Shown here in pieces: positions 35,171 through 44,782 of a DNA stretch of 64,000 bases (position 1 is the first letter of the stretch; every line of letters begins with the position of its first letter). The notes under the pieces are model-generated. The model was given only the letters and a program-made list of their open reading frames with translations, had not been told where the DNA came from and searched no databases. Position numbers and translations under genes: made by a program. The stretch is from an uncultured Bacteroidota bacterium (GTDB lineage: Bacteria; Bacteroidota; Bacteroidia; Chitinophagales; Chitinophagaceae), in the NCBI GenBank assembly GCA_903938445.1, contig CAJADG010000039.1:124001-188000 (forward strand), written 5' to 3'.

Positions 35171-36139
35171 ATGAAACAAATGCGTAGAAGCATTCTATTA
35201 CTTATTGGGATTGTCATTGCATTCGCTTGCATAAAATATTATTTTTTAAGTACGCGGAAAATTAAAATCGATCATAGTGGAAATTCAAATGCAGCTTGGA
35301 TTGGACCAGACATTACAAGTGATACTGCAATAAAGGGCGAAGAACGAGCTTTAATTTTATATGGTCAAGACCTAATTGCACATACCTCAAAATATTTTGG
35401 ACCTAAGGGATCCGTTTCCAAATTAACCAATGGTATGAATTGCCAAAATTGTCATTTAAATGCAGGTAACCAACCCTGGGGTAATAACTATGGAGGAGTT
35501 TATTCAACATACCCAAAATATAGAGATAGAAGTGGACGCGTAGAATCTATTTACAAAAGAGTTTCAGACTGTATGGAACGTAGCTTAAACGGCAAAGCAT
35601 TAGATAGTAACAGTAGAGAATACACAGCAATTTATAGTTACATAAAATATTTGGGTAAAAATGTTCAAAAGAATAAAAAGCCTATAGGTAGTGGAATTGA
35701 AAAAATAAAATTATTAGACAGGGCAGCAGATCCACAAAAAGGACAAATTGTATACGTAGCAAAATGTCAAATTTGCCATGGCAATAATGGTCAAGGTCAA
35801 CTACTCGCCAACAATGAGGAATACGCTTATCCACCAGTTTGGGGTGAGCATAGTTATAATGATGGTGCTGGATTGTATCGAATTAGTAATCTAGCAGGCT
35901 ATATAAAAAACAATATGCCTTATTTACAAACCTCACATGAAAAACCAACTTTATCTGATGAACAATCTTGGGATTTAGCCGCATATATAAATTGCCAAGC
36001 ACGTCCTCATATGAATCAATCAAAGGACTGGCCAAATATTAAAAAGAAACCTTTTGATTATCCTTATGGCCCTTATGCAGATAGCTTTAGCGAGCAACAA
36101 CATAAGTTTGGGCCCTTTCAACTAATGGTGAAAAACTAG
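35171..36139 (+). CDS. Dihaem c-type cytochrome, TsdA-like
   Basis: A 322-residue protein with an N-terminal hydrophobic anchor (about 8-26) and two haem sites, CQNCH (91-95) and CQICH (199-203). Between them RVSDCMERSLNGKAL places a cysteine at C134, equivalent as I recall to the axial cysteine of haem 1 in thiosulfate dehydrogenase TsdA, and NNMP (M249) is a candidate methionine ligand for haem 2. TsdA oxidises two thiosulfate to tetrathionate, or the reverse. It is divergent from the DsrE-like gene and 96 bases upstream of a dihaem peroxidase. A general electron-transfer cytochrome is the alternative. Confidence 0.8.
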   Translation: MKQMRRSILLLIGIVIAFACIKYYFLSTRKIKIDHSGNSNAAWIGPDITSDTAIKGEERALILYGQDLIAHTSKYFGPKGSVSKLTNGMNCQNCHLNAGNQPWGNNYGGVYSTYPKYRDRSGRVESIYKRVSDCMERSLNGKALDSNSREYTAIYSYIKYLGKNVQKNKKPIGSGIEKIKLLDRAADPQKGQIVYVAKCQICHGNNGQGQLLANNEEYAYPPVWGEHSYNDGAGLYRISNLAGYIKNNMPYLQTSHEKPTLSDEQSWDLAAYINCQARPHMNQSKDWPNIKKKPFDYPYGPYADSFSEQQHKFGPFQLMVKN

Positions 36140-36235
36140 TTTAATATTTATAAGTCACAAAGTATTGTTAAGGCTTAAACCAGCTTGAATTTGTTTTGTC
36201 TTAAGTATATATTAAGCGTAATTTTAATCACATTT

Positions 36236-37468
36236 ATGAAAAAACAATTTCAAATATCATTAGGCATTTTTGTGGTAATTGGTATCCTAGTTGGCTGTAC
36301 TAAAGTTGATTTAGCTACCGTAAATTTAGCTGCAACCAATGCTACTATAAGTGCTTTGGCAGATCCTTTTGCAGCAACTAGAGCGGCTTTTGGAACCAAT
36401 ATTGATTTTAATAATTTGAGTAATTATGCCAATCAAGGAAAGCCGGCATACATAAACAATGATAATACTGGAACCGATACCATCAAAGACAATAAAGCAA
36501 CATTGGGCAGAATATTGTTTTATGATAAAAATTTAAGCATCAACAATACTATTGCGTGTGCAAGCTGTCATAAACAAGCATTTGCCTTTAGTGATACGGC
36601 TTTAGTAAGTGATGGTGTTTTAGGAGGACTTACTGCCAGACATTCAATGCGTTTAATTAATGCAAGATTCGCTAATGAAGCAAAGTTTTTTTGGAATGAA
36701 AGAGCAGCTAGTTTAGAAATTCAAACTACAATGCCAATGCAAGACCATGCCGAAATGGGTTTTAGTGGATTGAATGGTCGTGGTAATTTAGATACCTTGT
36801 TGAATAAGCTTTCTAAAATAAATTATTATAAAGAAATTTTTAAAGCCATCTACGGAGATACGTTGGTGACACAAACAAGATTACAAGAATCACTCGCTCA
36901 ATTTGTAAGAAGCATACAATCTTTTGACTCAAAGTATGATAGTGGTAGAGCTAGAGTAAACAATGACGGGGCCCCATTTCCCAATTTCACTGCTACAGAA
37001 AATGCAGGAAAGTCTCTTTATTTAACACCTCCCGTTTTTGATGGCAGCGGAAATCGTATCGCAGGTGGAGTTGGTTGTAATGGTTGCCACAAAGCCCCAG
37101 AATTTGACATTGATCCAAATAGTAAAAACAACGGAGTTGTTGGTATCATAGGCAGCACATCTATTGAAACCAATGATACAAGAGCTCCATCATTAAGAGA
37201 TTTGGTAAAAGCGGACGGAACACCTAATAGCAGAATGATGCATACTGGTCAATTCACAACGGTTGCAGGTGTACTTGGTCATTATAATAATATACCTAAT
37301 AATCCTGCTAATAATAATTTAGATGGCAAATTAAGGGCAGATGGCGTTGGGAATAAACTAAGACTCACCCCAACTGAAACATCACAATTAATTGCATTTA
37401 TACAAACCTTAGGTGGAACCAATGTATATGTTGATAAAAAATGGTCCAACCCATTTTTAAATCAATAA
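36236..37468 (+). CDS. Dihaem cytochrome c peroxidase (MauG/CcpA family), lipoprotein
   Basis: The frame extends to 36185, but the ATG at 36236 gives a lipoprotein signal (ILVGC, C21) and 410 residues. Haem sites are CASCH (108-112) and CNGCH (281-285), with surrounding CCP motifs LGRILFYDKNLSINNTIAC, AFAFSDTALVSDG, FWNERAASLEIQ and LRDLVKADGTPNSRMMHTGQ. Such enzymes reduce hydrogen peroxide with electrons from small cytochromes, or act as MauG-like oxidases. It follows the TsdA-like cytochrome in the same direction and may draw electrons from it. The last helix LIAFIQTLGG is typical of the family. Confidence 0.92.
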   Translation: MKKQFQISLGIFVVIGILVGCTKVDLATVNLAATNATISALADPFAATRAAFGTNIDFNNLSNYANQGKPAYINNDNTGTDTIKDNKATLGRILFYDKNLSINNTIACASCHKQAFAFSDTALVSDGVLGGLTARHSMRLINARFANEAKFFWNERAASLEIQTTMPMQDHAEMGFSGLNGRGNLDTLLNKLSKINYYKEIFKAIYGDTLVTQTRLQESLAQFVRSIQSFDSKYDSGRARVNNDGAPFPNFTATENAGKSLYLTPPVFDGSGNRIAGGVGCNGCHKAPEFDIDPNSKNNGVVGIIGSTSIETNDTRAPSLRDLVKADGTPNSRMMHTGQFTTVAGVLGHYNNIPNNPANNNLDGKLRADGVGNKLRLTPTETSQLIAFIQTLGGTNVYVDKKWSNPFLNQ

Positions 37469-37477
37469 ATTAAATTG

Positions 37478-38137
37478 CTAATCAATTGCTCTATTTAAAA
37501 AATGAACTAAAGGAGATAATGTTTTAAAAATCTCTGTTGTTTTTTGAACAATTCCTTTGTCCAAAATTTCAGCATCTTTTAATGGAATAATAGCTGTAAA
37601 GCTTTTTAATTTTAAATATTCTATGGCAGGGTTGTCAATTTCATAACCCTTGGGCGGTCTTGACAATTTTGCTTCATCACTTAATGTACCAAAGGTATTA
37701 GCAAATTTTTTATTATTGATAATGCCAGAAAATTCATTGTAGCAATAATCAATTTCTTGTCTTAGTTTTTGCAAGTCTGCCGCTTCGGGCATCCACAAAC
37801 CACCTCCTATGAATGAATTGCCTGGTTCTAAATGAAAATAATATCCGGCAGCTATAATTTTTTTTGCACCCTTACTAAAACTTGCTCCAAAATTATTTTT
37901 ATAAGGGTCCTTGTTTTTACTAAAGCGAACATCGCGATTAATTCTAAAAACACATTGTTTAGGCGTTAGTTCATTAAGGTTATTGTCAAATTTTTGAATT
38001 GCTGATAATGTAGTTTCAACAAACTGAAGAAAATTATTTTTTGCAGCTTCATATTTAACCTTGTTTGCTAAAAACCATTCTCTATTATTATTCTTATGCA
38101 AACCCTTTAAAAATTGTAGGGTGGATGAGTCGATCAT
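37478..38137 (-). CDS. DUF2461 family protein
   Basis: A 219-residue protein matching the DUF2461 (TIGR02453) family: LQFLKGLHKNNNREWFLANK at the N-terminus, CVFRINRDVRFSKNKDPYK in the middle and PPKGYEIDNPAIEYLKLKSF near the end. The family is widespread and of unknown biochemical function. No export signal. It is convergent with the peroxidase (nine bases) and divergent from the DUF1801 gene (61 bases between starts). Confidence 0.9.
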   Translation of the reverse strand: MIDSSTLQFLKGLHKNNNREWFLANKVKYEAAKNNFLQFVETTLSAIQKFDNNLNELTPKQCVFRINRDVRFSKNKDPYKNNFGASFSKGAKKIIAAGYYFHLEPGNSFIGGGLWMPEAADLQKLRQEIDYCYNEFSGIINNKKFANTFGTLSDEAKLSRPPKGYEIDNPAIEYLKLKSFTAIIPLKDAEILDKGIVQKTTEIFKTLSPLVHFLNRAID

Positions 38138-38198
38138 ATTTGGTACATTTTAGTAAGATGTATAAATTTAGAAAGATTTTACCAATATCCTATTGAGT

Positions 38199-38606
38199 AT
38201 GAAAGAAACAAAGAAAGTATTATTGACTATTGATGATTATATCAGTTTACAAGAAAAAGGTAAACAAGCTGGCTTGCAAAAAATTAGAGCAATTATCAAA
38301 AAAGTAGCTCCTAAAGCTACCGAAGGAATAAGTTATCAAATGCCGGTATTTAAACAAAATGGGAATCTTGTTTATTTTGCAGCAGCAAAAAATCATTATG
38401 GTTTTTACCCCACTTCAAAACCTATTGAAGTATTTAAAGCTCAACTAGATGCCAAGGGATATACTTATTCCAAAGGGGCCATTCAATTTCCGGCTGATGA
38501 GCCATTACCTGTTAAACTTATCCAAGAAATTGTAAAGTTTAGGATTCAGGATAATGAAATGAAATTAGTAGCAAAAGAAAAAGCAAAAAAGGTTGCGAAA
38601 AAATAA
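38199..38606 (+). CDS. DUF1801/YdhG-like protein
   Basis: ATG 38199 is chosen over a TTG two codons upstream, giving 135 residues. Motifs of the family (Fe-S assembly-like frataxin fold described for YdhG): LQKIRAIIKKVAPKATEGIS, YQMPVFKQNGNLVYFAAAKN, HYGFYPTSKPIEVF and GAIQFPADEPLP. The tail is lysine-rich. Function unknown. It is convergent with the KUP transporter gene, 20 bases apart. Confidence 0.88.
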   Translation: MKETKKVLLTIDDYISLQEKGKQAGLQKIRAIIKKVAPKATEGISYQMPVFKQNGNLVYFAAAKNHYGFYPTSKPIEVFKAQLDAKGYTYSKGAIQFPADEPLPVKLIQEIVKFRIQDNEMKLVAKEKAKKVAKK

Positions 38607-38626
38607 AGGCCCCAGTTTTTAAGTCT

Positions 38627-40618
38627 TTATTGATTTTTATACACTCTCACTAAATCTAAATGATTGATAGGGGAAACAATCATTGGTACTGCTTCCACAA
38701 TCACATCGCTCTTTTCTAAGCCAAATGCTTTTTCATCACTTTGTCCTAAATGTTTTAATTGGAAGTATCCTCTTAATAATAAACTATCGCGCAATGCAAA
38801 TTCGTTTTCGATGGAAAGGAATTTTTCAATCACTACAAATTTAAAGTCTGGCTCTGCATTGTACTTAGTACTACCATCTGGACGGATATGTAAATTCAAT
38901 TCTTGCTTTGCCACTAATTCTTGTACGATTCTTTTAAAGTAGATTTCAGTTTTTGGTTGAATTCTAAAACCTAAATTGATATTAACTTTTATCACCTTAT
39001 CGTCCACCAATTCTGAAACATCGTAATTCATTGTAAATGGCTCTTCGGTTCGATTAATGTGTAAAAACCAATACACATCGGCACGCTTTGGCTTTTTAGC
39101 AAATATGGACTTGATAATTTTCTCTTCAATTTGACCTCTGCTATTTGCCTTAGTTAAATAAATTAAATGCGTAGAGAATTTTTCAATGGCATCATCTTGA
39201 CTTAATTCAATCAATTGTTCCGTATACTTTCCGATCTCTACAAATTTTACAAACTTATTATTGATTTTTCTTGCATAATACCACACATACATAGTTAAGA
39301 AAATGAATAATTCAAAGAATAAAAACATCCATCTTTCCTTAATTTTAGCAACATTCGCAATGAAAAATGAAATTTCAACAATCGCGAATAAACCAATTAC
39401 TAGTGTTACATATAATTGATTCCACTTTAATCTAAATTTTAAATAATAGTTTAAAAGCACAGTGGTCATCATCATGGCAACGGTGATTGAAAAACCATAA
39501 GCAGCTTGCATTGACATGGATGTTTTAAAATACAAGATCATTAAAATACATCCAAACCATAAAATACTATTTACACTTGGAATATAAATTTGGCCTTTAA
39601 TATCTGATGGTTGACGCACAGTCACTCTTGGCCAAAAGTTAAGGTTCATTGCCTCACTCACCAATGTAAATGATCCACTAATTAATGCTTGAGAAGCAAT
39701 GATGGTTGCAGCAGTGGCGATGATTACACTTGGCAATAAAAACCAATGAGGAATCATTTCAAAAAACGGATTTAAGCCGTGCAATGTTGCATTATTTACT
39801 TCATCTAAACTTTTAAACTTCATGATCCATGCTGCTTGCCCTATATAATTAATCGTTAAACTTAGTTTTACAAACACCCATGTTAAACGAATATTTTTAA
39901 TGCCGCAATGTCCCAAATCACTATATAAAGCTTCTGCTCCTGTGGTTGCTAAAAACACAGCGCCCAATAACCAAAAGCCCTTGGGATACTTCACTAATAA
40001 TTCATAGCCATAATATGGATTCAAGATTTTTAAGATAGATGGATTTTGAAAAACATAGCTTGCTCCAAAAATTAAAATCATAAAAAACCACAACGCCATT
40101 ATTGGGCCAAATAATTTTCCAATTTGATGGGTACCGAATCTTTGAAAAAAGAATAAGGCTGAAATGATAGCAACTGTAATACCAATCGTTAATCCGTTAC
40201 CTGGTACAATAATTTTTTCAAGTCCATTAACCGCATTTAATCCCTCAATTGCCGATGAAACTGAGATAGGTGGAGTAATGATACCATCCGCAAGTAAAGT
40301 GGTGGCTCCAAGTATAGTGATAATGGCTAATCCTTTGCTATAGCGTTTAACTAAGGCAAATAAGGAAAAAACACCTCCCTCGCCATGGTTATCTGCTCTT
40401 AGGGTTAACCAGATATATTTAACAGTCGTTTGAAAAAATAGGGTCCAAAAAATTAAACATACCCCACCAAATACTAAAATTTCATCAATTTTTCGCTCCC
40501 CTACAACCGCACTTAATACATATAAAGGGCTTGTTCCAATGTCACCATAAATAATTCCTAAGGCTACTAAAAGGGTTGCAATGGTTACTTTGTTATTACC
40601 CGAATGATGATTATCCAT
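38627..40618 (-). CDS. kup: KUP-family potassium transporter
   Basis: A 663-residue protein with the complete KUP layout: VALGIIYGDIGTSPLYVLSA at the N-terminus, EGGVFSLFALVKRYSK, DGIITPPISVSSAIEGL, about 12 membrane helices to residue 450, and a roughly 200-residue cytosolic C-domain. KUP proteins import potassium with protons. It lies 110 bases downstream of the KdpE-like regulator in the same direction, an arrangement suggesting control of this transporter rather than KdpFABC, which is absent from the window. Start ATG 40618 is the only good candidate. Confidence 0.95.
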   Translation of the reverse strand: MDNHHSGNNKVTIATLLVALGIIYGDIGTSPLYVLSAVVGERKIDEILVFGGVCLIFWTLFFQTTVKYIWLTLRADNHGEGGVFSLFALVKRYSKGLAIITILGATTLLADGIITPPISVSSAIEGLNAVNGLEKIIVPGNGLTIGITVAIISALFFFQRFGTHQIGKLFGPIMALWFFMILIFGASYVFQNPSILKILNPYYGYELLVKYPKGFWLLGAVFLATTGAEALYSDLGHCGIKNIRLTWVFVKLSLTINYIGQAAWIMKFKSLDEVNNATLHGLNPFFEMIPHWFLLPSVIIATAATIIASQALISGSFTLVSEAMNLNFWPRVTVRQPSDIKGQIYIPSVNSILWFGCILMILYFKTSMSMQAAYGFSITVAMMMTTVLLNYYLKFRLKWNQLYVTLVIGLFAIVEISFFIANVAKIKERWMFLFFELFIFLTMYVWYYARKINNKFVKFVEIGKYTEQLIELSQDDAIEKFSTHLIYLTKANSRGQIEEKIIKSIFAKKPKRADVYWFLHINRTEEPFTMNYDVSELVDDKVIKVNINLGFRIQPKTEIYFKRIVQELVAKQELNLHIRPDGSTKYNAEPDFKFVVIEKFLSIENEFALRDSLLLRGYFQLKHLGQSDEKAFGLEKSDVIVEAVPMIVSPINHLDLVRVYKNQ

Positions 40619-40728
40619 TTTATTGATTTAGGGCACAAAGTTTTAGTATTATGCATCACTAAATAATAAATTAAACAAGTAGGATATAAAGATTTTATAA
40701 AGATGGAGATAAAGGCACCCAAAAACAG

Positions 40729-41406
40729 TTAAATGAATCTATACCCAACCCCGCTTTCCGTAATAATATGTACTGGCTTATTGGGGTTCTGTTCAATTTT
40801 TTTTCGAATAGTGCCTACAAAAACTCTCAAGTATTGTGTGTCAGATTGATAACCAACGCCCCAAATTTCTTTTAAAATAAATTGATGCGTTAATACTCTT
40901 CCCGCATTTTTTGCAAATAAAACTAGGAGTTTATATTCTGTTGCAGTTAGTTTAACAGGTTCATTATTTACAAGTACAGTTCTGGCCAACAAATCAATTT
41001 GTAAATCATTAAATGTCAAAACTGTTTTATTGTCTTCAACTTTATTTCTGTTTAAACAAGCTCTTATTCTTGCCAACAATTCATTGGTTCTAAAAGGCTT
41101 GGTAACAAAATCACTAGCGCCATTGTCTAAAGCTTTTACAATTTCTTCTTCATTATCAAGCACAGAAATCATTATAATAGATTGATTGTACCAATTTTTT
41201 AACTCAACCAATAGGTCCTGTCCGCTTTTATCCGGCAACCCAATATCTAGCAATATTAAATCAGGGGGATGGTTAGCCGCTAATTGCAAACCCATTTCAG
41301 CCGTTTCAGCTTGTCTAACTCTATAGCCTTGACTTTCTAAATTTATTTCTAATAGTTTTCTTATTTGCGGTTCATCATCAATGATGAGTATTTCTTCTTT
41401 ATTCAT
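40729..41406 (-). CDS. kdpE: KdpE-like OmpR-family response regulator
   Basis: A 225-residue two-domain regulator: receiver domain with acidic pocket DD (10-11), phospho-acceptor D54 in ILLDIGLPDKSG, switch S/K residues in IIMIS and FVTKPF; and a C-terminal winged helix with TATEYKLLVLFAKNAGRVLT, YLRVFVGTIRKKIE and the final TESGVGYRFI. These C-terminal strings are close to KdpE. Its ATG overlaps the end of the kinase gene by eight bases, so both are translated together. Confidence 0.88.
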   Translation of the reverse strand: MNKEEILIIDDEPQIRKLLEINLESQGYRVRQAETAEMGLQLAANHPPDLILLDIGLPDKSGQDLLVELKNWYNQSIIMISVLDNEEEIVKALDNGASDFVTKPFRTNELLARIRACLNRNKVEDNKTVLTFNDLQIDLLARTVLVNNEPVKLTATEYKLLVLFAKNAGRVLTHQFILKEIWGVGYQSDTQYLRVFVGTIRKKIEQNPNKPVHIITESGVGYRFI

Positions 41407-42487
41407 TATTAATATTATTTAAATAAGAAAATTCAGCAGGCAATTTAATAATAAATTGAGCACCTTCATTTTCTATCGACTTTAATTCAATATTGCCATT
41501 GTGCGCTTCTACAAATCCTTTTGCTATGGATAATCCTAACCCCGAACCACCTGTTTTATGATGTGGTAATCTATAAAACATATTAAAAACATAAGGAAGT
41601 TCATTCGCAGGAAAACCTGGCCCATTATCGATTATCTCTAATTGACAAATATCATCAATTATTTGTACTTCAATTTTTATAGTAGTGCCAATGGGTGTAT
41701 ATCTAATCCCATTATGTATTAAATTGTACAACACCTGCTCCATTAACAAACTATCAATTTTTATTAATGGTAATTTATCATTAGAATGAAATTCTATTTT
41801 ATACCCCCTTGATTGATCATCTAATTTTGCAAGTACAATATGAATTACTTCATTAATATCTGTCCAATCTAATTTTAATTTTATACTGCCGGATTCAAGG
41901 CGACTCATACTTAATAAATTCTCTACCTCTTTATTTAATCTCAATCCCGCAATTTCAATTTGATTGATTAATTCTTTTTTATTGTTATCACTTAATTCCA
42001 TATCATGATCCTTAATAGTATCTACTGCGCCAATGATTGCTGCTATAGGCGTCTTCAGTTCATGTGATAAAGAATTAAGTAAGGTATTATATAGTTGAAT
42101 TGATTTTTCTTTATCCTCTTTATCGCGATTAATTTTTTCTGTTTCTTTTATTTTAAAACTTAAAGTAGTGTGTACTAAAGCAATAATAAAATACATTAAA
42201 AACATCAATCCATCTTCCCCATTGGCAATGTGAAATGTAAATAAAGGGGGTATGAAAAAGAAGTTCCAAATGAGTGCACTTAATATGGAGGAAATGAGAA
42301 CAGTTTTAATATCAAAAATTAAAGCGAATAAGGAAACCACCATTAATAAAACAAGTGCAGGTATACGATACCCCCAAATGGGTACAGAGTAAAACAATAA
42401 AATGGCCACTCCAAATATGAGTATTACACTTATCGGAAGTTGAAAGCGTTTTAAAAAAGATCCATTTTTTAATGAAAGCAAATCCAT
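41399..42487 (-). CDS. Short KdpD-like sensor histidine kinase
   Basis: At 362 residues it is about 40 percent of the length of E. coli KdpD: the N-terminal KdpD and universal-stress domains are missing. What remains is a four-helix DUF4118-type membrane domain (about 16-112), the phospho-acceptor H142 in LLNSLSHELKTPIAAIIGAV, and the ATPase domain with HNGIRYTP, DNGPGFP and GGSGLGLSIAKGFVEAHNG. It lacks an obvious periplasmic sensor loop, so it likely senses in or at the membrane. It forms an operon with kdpE (eight-base overlap) upstream of kup. Confidence 0.88.
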   Translation of the reverse strand: MDLLSLKNGSFLKRFQLPISVILIFGVAILLFYSVPIWGYRIPALVLLMVVSLFALIFDIKTVLISSILSALIWNFFFIPPLFTFHIANGEDGLMFLMYFIIALVHTTLSFKIKETEKINRDKEDKEKSIQLYNTLLNSLSHELKTPIAAIIGAVDTIKDHDMELSDNNKKELINQIEIAGLRLNKEVENLLSMSRLESGSIKLKLDWTDINEVIHIVLAKLDDQSRGYKIEFHSNDKLPLIKIDSLLMEQVLYNLIHNGIRYTPIGTTIKIEVQIIDDICQLEIIDNGPGFPANELPYVFNMFYRLPHHKTGGSGLGLSIAKGFVEAHNGNIELKSIENEGAQFIIKLPAEFSYLNNINNE

Positions 42488-42575
42488 GGGCGAAAGTTAA
42501 ATCAAAACTAGACTGAATAATATAAAGAAGATGTAAAAATTTACTTAGTACTTTTGGTAATTCAACATTACCTGT

Positions 42576-43640
42576 ATGTCTATTTTATTTTCGCCTCTTA
42601 CCCTAAAATCGGTGACGCTAAAAAACAGAATTGCCATTTCTCCAATGTGCCAGTATTCGGCTAAAGATGGTTTCCCAAATGATTGGCATTTGGTTCACTT
42701 AGGAAGCAGGGCTGTTGGAGGTGCAGGGCTGATCATTGCAGAAGCTTGCGCAGTTGTACCAGAAGGAAGAATTTCTCCATTTGATATCGGTATTTGGAAG
42801 GATGAACATATTGAAGCACACCTGCGCATTACAAAATTTATAGAAAGTCAAGGAGCTATTTCTGCTTTGCAATTGGCACATGCGGGCCGTAAAGCCAGTT
42901 GTGATACACCCTGGAATGGTGGTGGCTATTTGCAAAATGATGTAAATGCCTGGCAAATTGTAGGACCAAGTAGTATTCCATTTAAACCAGGAGCACCTAC
43001 TCCAAATGAACTTACTATTGAGGATATTAAACAAGTAGTACTTGCATTTCAACTAGCAGCTGAGCGTAGTTTAAAAGCAGGCTACAAAATAATTGAAATT
43101 CATGCAGCACATGGCTACCTTCTTCATCAATTTTTATCTCCTCTAAGCAATCAAAGAACGGATGATTATGGAGGAAGTTTTGAAAACAGAGTCAGATTGT
43201 TATTAGAAGTAGTAGATGCTATTAGTGCTGTTTGGCCTTCCACACTGCCTTTGTTTGTACGTATTTCTGCTACGGATTGGAGAGATGGAGGTTGGGATTT
43301 AGAGGAATCCATTGAATTAGTTAAAATGTTGAAGCTAAAAGGAGTGGACTTAATTGATACTTCCACAGCAGGAAATATTTTTGATGCTCAAATTCCAGTT
43401 GCTCCAGGATATCAAGTTAACTTTGCAAAAGCGATCAAAAAAGAGGGCTCCATATTAACGGGTGCTGTTGGACTTATTACATCAGCACAACAAGCAGAAG
43501 AAATTTTGCAAGATGCGTCAGCGGATTTAATTTTAATAGGAAGGCTTGCACTTAGAGATCCTTATTTCCCCTTAAATGCTGCAAAGCAATTCAATGAAAA
43601 TGTAAAATGGCCTTTACAATATGAAAGAGGTAAAATTTAA
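42576..43640 (+). CDS. Old yellow enzyme-type NADH:flavin oxidoreductase, YqjM-like
   Basis: A 354-residue FMN-dependent TIM-barrel enzyme of the OYE family, YqjM subgroup. Markers: ISPMCQYSA with C25 and Y27 tuning the flavin, active-site H176 and H179 with Y181 in EIHAAHGYLLHQFLSP, the segment RTDDYGGSFENRVRLLLEV, and a C-terminal LILIGRLALRDPYFPL. These enzymes reduce activated C=C bonds of enals, enones or nitro compounds with NAD(P)H. It is followed after 24 bases by an alcohol dehydrogenase, a pairing fit for detoxifying unsaturated aldehydes. Divergent from the KdpD-like gene. Confidence 0.93.
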   Translation: MSILFSPLTLKSVTLKNRIAISPMCQYSAKDGFPNDWHLVHLGSRAVGGAGLIIAEACAVVPEGRISPFDIGIWKDEHIEAHLRITKFIESQGAISALQLAHAGRKASCDTPWNGGGYLQNDVNAWQIVGPSSIPFKPGAPTPNELTIEDIKQVVLAFQLAAERSLKAGYKIIEIHAAHGYLLHQFLSPLSNQRTDDYGGSFENRVRLLLEVVDAISAVWPSTLPLFVRISATDWRDGGWDLEESIELVKMLKLKGVDLIDTSTAGNIFDAQIPVAPGYQVNFAKAIKKEGSILTGAVGLITSAQQAEEILQDASADLILIGRLALRDPYFPLNAAKQFNENVKWPLQYERGKI

Positions 43641-43664
43641 TTAATAAAATAAAAACAACAAAAT

Positions 43665-44711
43665 ATGTTCCCGACTAAATCCTTTGCAGCAATTTCTGCT
43701 ACCACTCCACTTGAAGCTTATTCATTTGAGCGTCGTGCAGTTGGTGAGAAAGATGTACAAATAGAAATTTTATACTGTGGCGTTTGTCATAGTGATTTAC
43801 ACCAAGCAAAAAACGAATGGGGTGGCTCAATTTATCCAATGGTGCCAGGGCATGAAATTGTAGGTAAAGTTATTAGTGTGGGCGCTGGTGTTACTAAATT
43901 TAAAGTGGGTGACTTAGCAGGTGTTGGTGTAATGGTAGATAGCTGTAGACATTGTGCAAGTTGTAAACAAGATTTAGAAAATTATTGTGAGGAAGGTATG
44001 ACAGGTACTTACAATGCTAAAGAAAGAGATGGTGCTGGAATTACAATGGGTGGTTATTCTACTCAAATTGTTGTTGATGAACATTACACCGTTCATATTT
44101 CTCCAAAACTAAATTTAGCTGCCGTTGCTCCATTGCTTTGTGCAGGTATCACTACATATTCTCCATTGGTTTTTGCAGGCGTGAAAAAAGGAATGAAAGT
44201 AGCGATAGTAGGTTTGGGAGGATTAGGTCATATGGGTGTTAAATTCGCAGTATCCTTTGGCGCCGAAGTAACAGTAATTAGTACTTCTCCTAACAAAGAA
44301 GCAGATGCCAAAAAATTGGGTGCCACTCATTTTTTAGTGAGTACGAATGAAACTGACATGAAAAAATACAGCAACTATTTTGATGTGATATTAGATGCAA
44401 TTTCTGCTAACCATGATTATACCCAATATTTAAACTTATTAGCATTAAACGGAAAGTTAATGGTAGTAGGATTGCCTACTGAAGCACCAAAAGTGCAACC
44501 ATTCTCATTGGTTTCAAACCGTCGCAGTGTCATTGGATCTTGTATTGGTGGCATGAAAGAAACACAAGAAATGCTTGATTATTGTGCTGAACATAATATC
44601 GTATCAGATATCGAAGTGATTCCAATGCAAAATATTAATGAGGCTTACGAAAGAATGTTAAAGGGCGATGTTAAATATCGTTTTGTAATTGACTTAGCAA
44701 GTTTAAAATAA
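43665..44711 (+). CDS. Zinc-dependent NAD(P) alcohol dehydrogenase, YahK/CAD-like
   Basis: A 348-residue medium-chain dehydrogenase. Catalytic zinc: C38 and H63-E64 in YCGVCHSDLH and VPGHEIVGKV; structural zinc: C94, C97, C100 and C108 in SCRHCASCKQDLENYCEE; cofactor fold with VGLGGLGHMGVKFA. The pattern fits the cinnamyl-alcohol-dehydrogenase/YahK group that reduces aldehydes, usually with NADPH. It is in an operon with the old yellow enzyme homologue upstream, and ends at a strong terminator. Confidence 0.93.
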   Translation: MFPTKSFAAISATTPLEAYSFERRAVGEKDVQIEILYCGVCHSDLHQAKNEWGGSIYPMVPGHEIVGKVISVGAGVTKFKVGDLAGVGVMVDSCRHCASCKQDLENYCEEGMTGTYNAKERDGAGITMGGYSTQIVVDEHYTVHISPKLNLAAVAPLLCAGITTYSPLVFAGVKKGMKVAIVGLGGLGHMGVKFAVSFGAEVTVISTSPNKEADAKKLGATHFLVSTNETDMKKYSNYFDVILDAISANHDYTQYLNLLALNGKLMVVGLPTEAPKVQPFSLVSNRRSVIGSCIGGMKETQEMLDYCAEHNIVSDIEVIPMQNINEAYERMLKGDVKYRFVIDLASLK

Positions 44712-44733
44712 TAATGATCATTTTAAAGATTAT

Positions 44734-44765
44734 AAAAAAGCCGATTCAATTGAATCGGCTTTTTT
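44734..44765 (+). terminator. Bidirectional Rho-independent terminator
   Basis: A perfect inverted repeat: AAAAAAGCCGATTCAA and TTGAATCGGCTTTTTT. T runs on both strands make it work for the + strand dehydrogenase operon (stop 44711) and for the convergent DinB-like gene (stop 44783). Confidence 0.9.
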
Positions 44766-44782
44766 AATTTATTCATACTAAT

